From: Victivallales bacterium
GTDB lineage: Bacteria > Verrucomicrobiota > Lentisphaeria > Victivallales > Victivallaceae
DNA length: 6,520 nucleotides
NCBI GenBank assembly: GCA_019038735.1
Contig: JAHOYW010000046.1
Span: 1-6,520, forward strand
Reading direction: 5' to 3'
Shown: one piece after another, positions 6,427-6,520 of the stretch
How the letters are laid out: every line of letters begins with the position of its first letter
How positions within the stretch are numbered: the first letter of the stretch is position 1
The notes under the pieces: model-generated
Database searches by the model: none
What the model was told of the DNA's origin: nothing
What the model saw: only the letters and a program-made list of their open reading frames with translations
Program-made: the position numbers and the translations under genes

Positions 6427-6468
6427 AAAAAAAACGAGCTTTCATTAACAAATGAAAGCTCGAATTTT
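6427..6468. terminator. Bidirectional rho-independent terminator, strongest leftward
   Basis: A perfect 12-bp stem, CGAGCTTTCATT (6435-6446) with AATGAAAGCTCG (6451-6462), closes on an AACA loop. On the minus strand it is followed at once by eight T (6434-6427), a textbook intrinsic terminator. On the plus strand the tail is AATTTT (6463-6468), weaker but able to end the EEP transcript. The strong leftward polarity implies a leftward gene ending just to the right. Confidence 0.85.
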
Positions 6469-6520
6469 ACTCACTTACTAACTCACTTACTAACTCACTT
6501 ACTAACTCACTTACTAACTC
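6467..6520 (-). CDS. Possible C-terminal end of a leftward gene with an LVSE tetrapeptide repeat (partial)
   Basis: Read on the minus strand from the window edge, one frame stays open for 17 codons and ends in TAA (6469-6467). It encodes Glu followed by four perfect Leu-Val-Ser-Glu units. The stop lies 4 bp before the stem of the strong leftward terminator, where a gene's end is expected. The repeat length of 12 bp is a multiple of three, which fits coding DNA. A second minus-strand frame is interrupted by TGA in every unit and the third by TAG. Only 51 coding bases are visible, so the protein cannot be identified; the tail would be acidic and perhaps helical. The alternative is a non-coding intergenic repeat that is open by chance. 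Confidence 0.5.
   Translation of the reverse strand, partial: ELVSELVSELVSELVSE
6471..6520. repeat. Perfect 12-bp tandem repeat, four copies plus two bases, running off the edge
   Basis: The unit TCACTTACTAAC repeats four times without a mismatch and continues out of the window. Each unit can be read as three ACTN tetranucleotides (ACTC, ACTT, ACTA), which suggests growth by slippage from a simpler 4-bp repeat. The perfect identity implies recent expansion. It overlaps the putative LVSE-coding frame on the minus strand. Confidence 0.95.

Noticed and set aside
6469..6520. CRISPR array
   Set aside because: The 12-bp units are contiguous and identical with no spacers, and there are no cas genes.

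Overview
The window looks like ordinary chromosomal DNA from a Gram-negative, moderately AT-rich bacterium. A planctomycete/verrucomicrobia/lentisphaera-type (PVC) organism is my best guess. The guess rests on a GYF_2-RDD membrane protein, an exported LolA-like protein paired with an exported S41 protease, and the flavour of the FolD and nuclease sequences. No rRNA or other decisive marker is present, so the taxonomy is inference only.

Layout. Positions 1-1171 (minus) hold the N-terminal 390 codons of dxs, the first enzyme of the MEP isoprenoid pathway, which runs off the left edge. A 114-bp divergent intergenic region follows. Next is a tight rightward two-gene unit: an exported LolA-like lipoprotein-sorting-type protein (1286-2029) and an exported PDZ/S41 C-terminal-processing-type protease (2030-3298), joined stop-to-start with no gap. 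Directly after the protease stop codon lies a 173-bp two-fold symmetric palindromic element (3299-3471), built from two inverted copies of a two-hairpin unit. The GYF_2-RDD gene follows (3564-4652, plus). It converges on folD (4667-5557, minus) with only 14 bp between the stop codons. folD is divergent from a complete endonuclease/exonuclease/phosphatase-family gene (5649-6386, plus). The right end holds a strong, mostly leftward-pointing terminator and a perfect 12-bp tandem repeat. Read leftward, that repeat is an open frame encoding a repeated Leu-Val-Ser-Glu tail with a stop codon just before the terminator, so it is probably the C-terminus of a gene lying beyond the window.

How the genes relate. 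dxs (isoprenoid precursors) and folD (one-carbon folate metabolism) are unlinked housekeeping genes. The LolA-like/S41 pair is the only clear operon and suggests a joint role in the cell envelope. No phage, CRISPR, toxin-antitoxin or secretion cluster is visible. The most distinctive items are the symmetric palindromic element with compensatory stem changes, the LVSE-repeat tail, and the unusual domain inserted in the RDD membrane protein.
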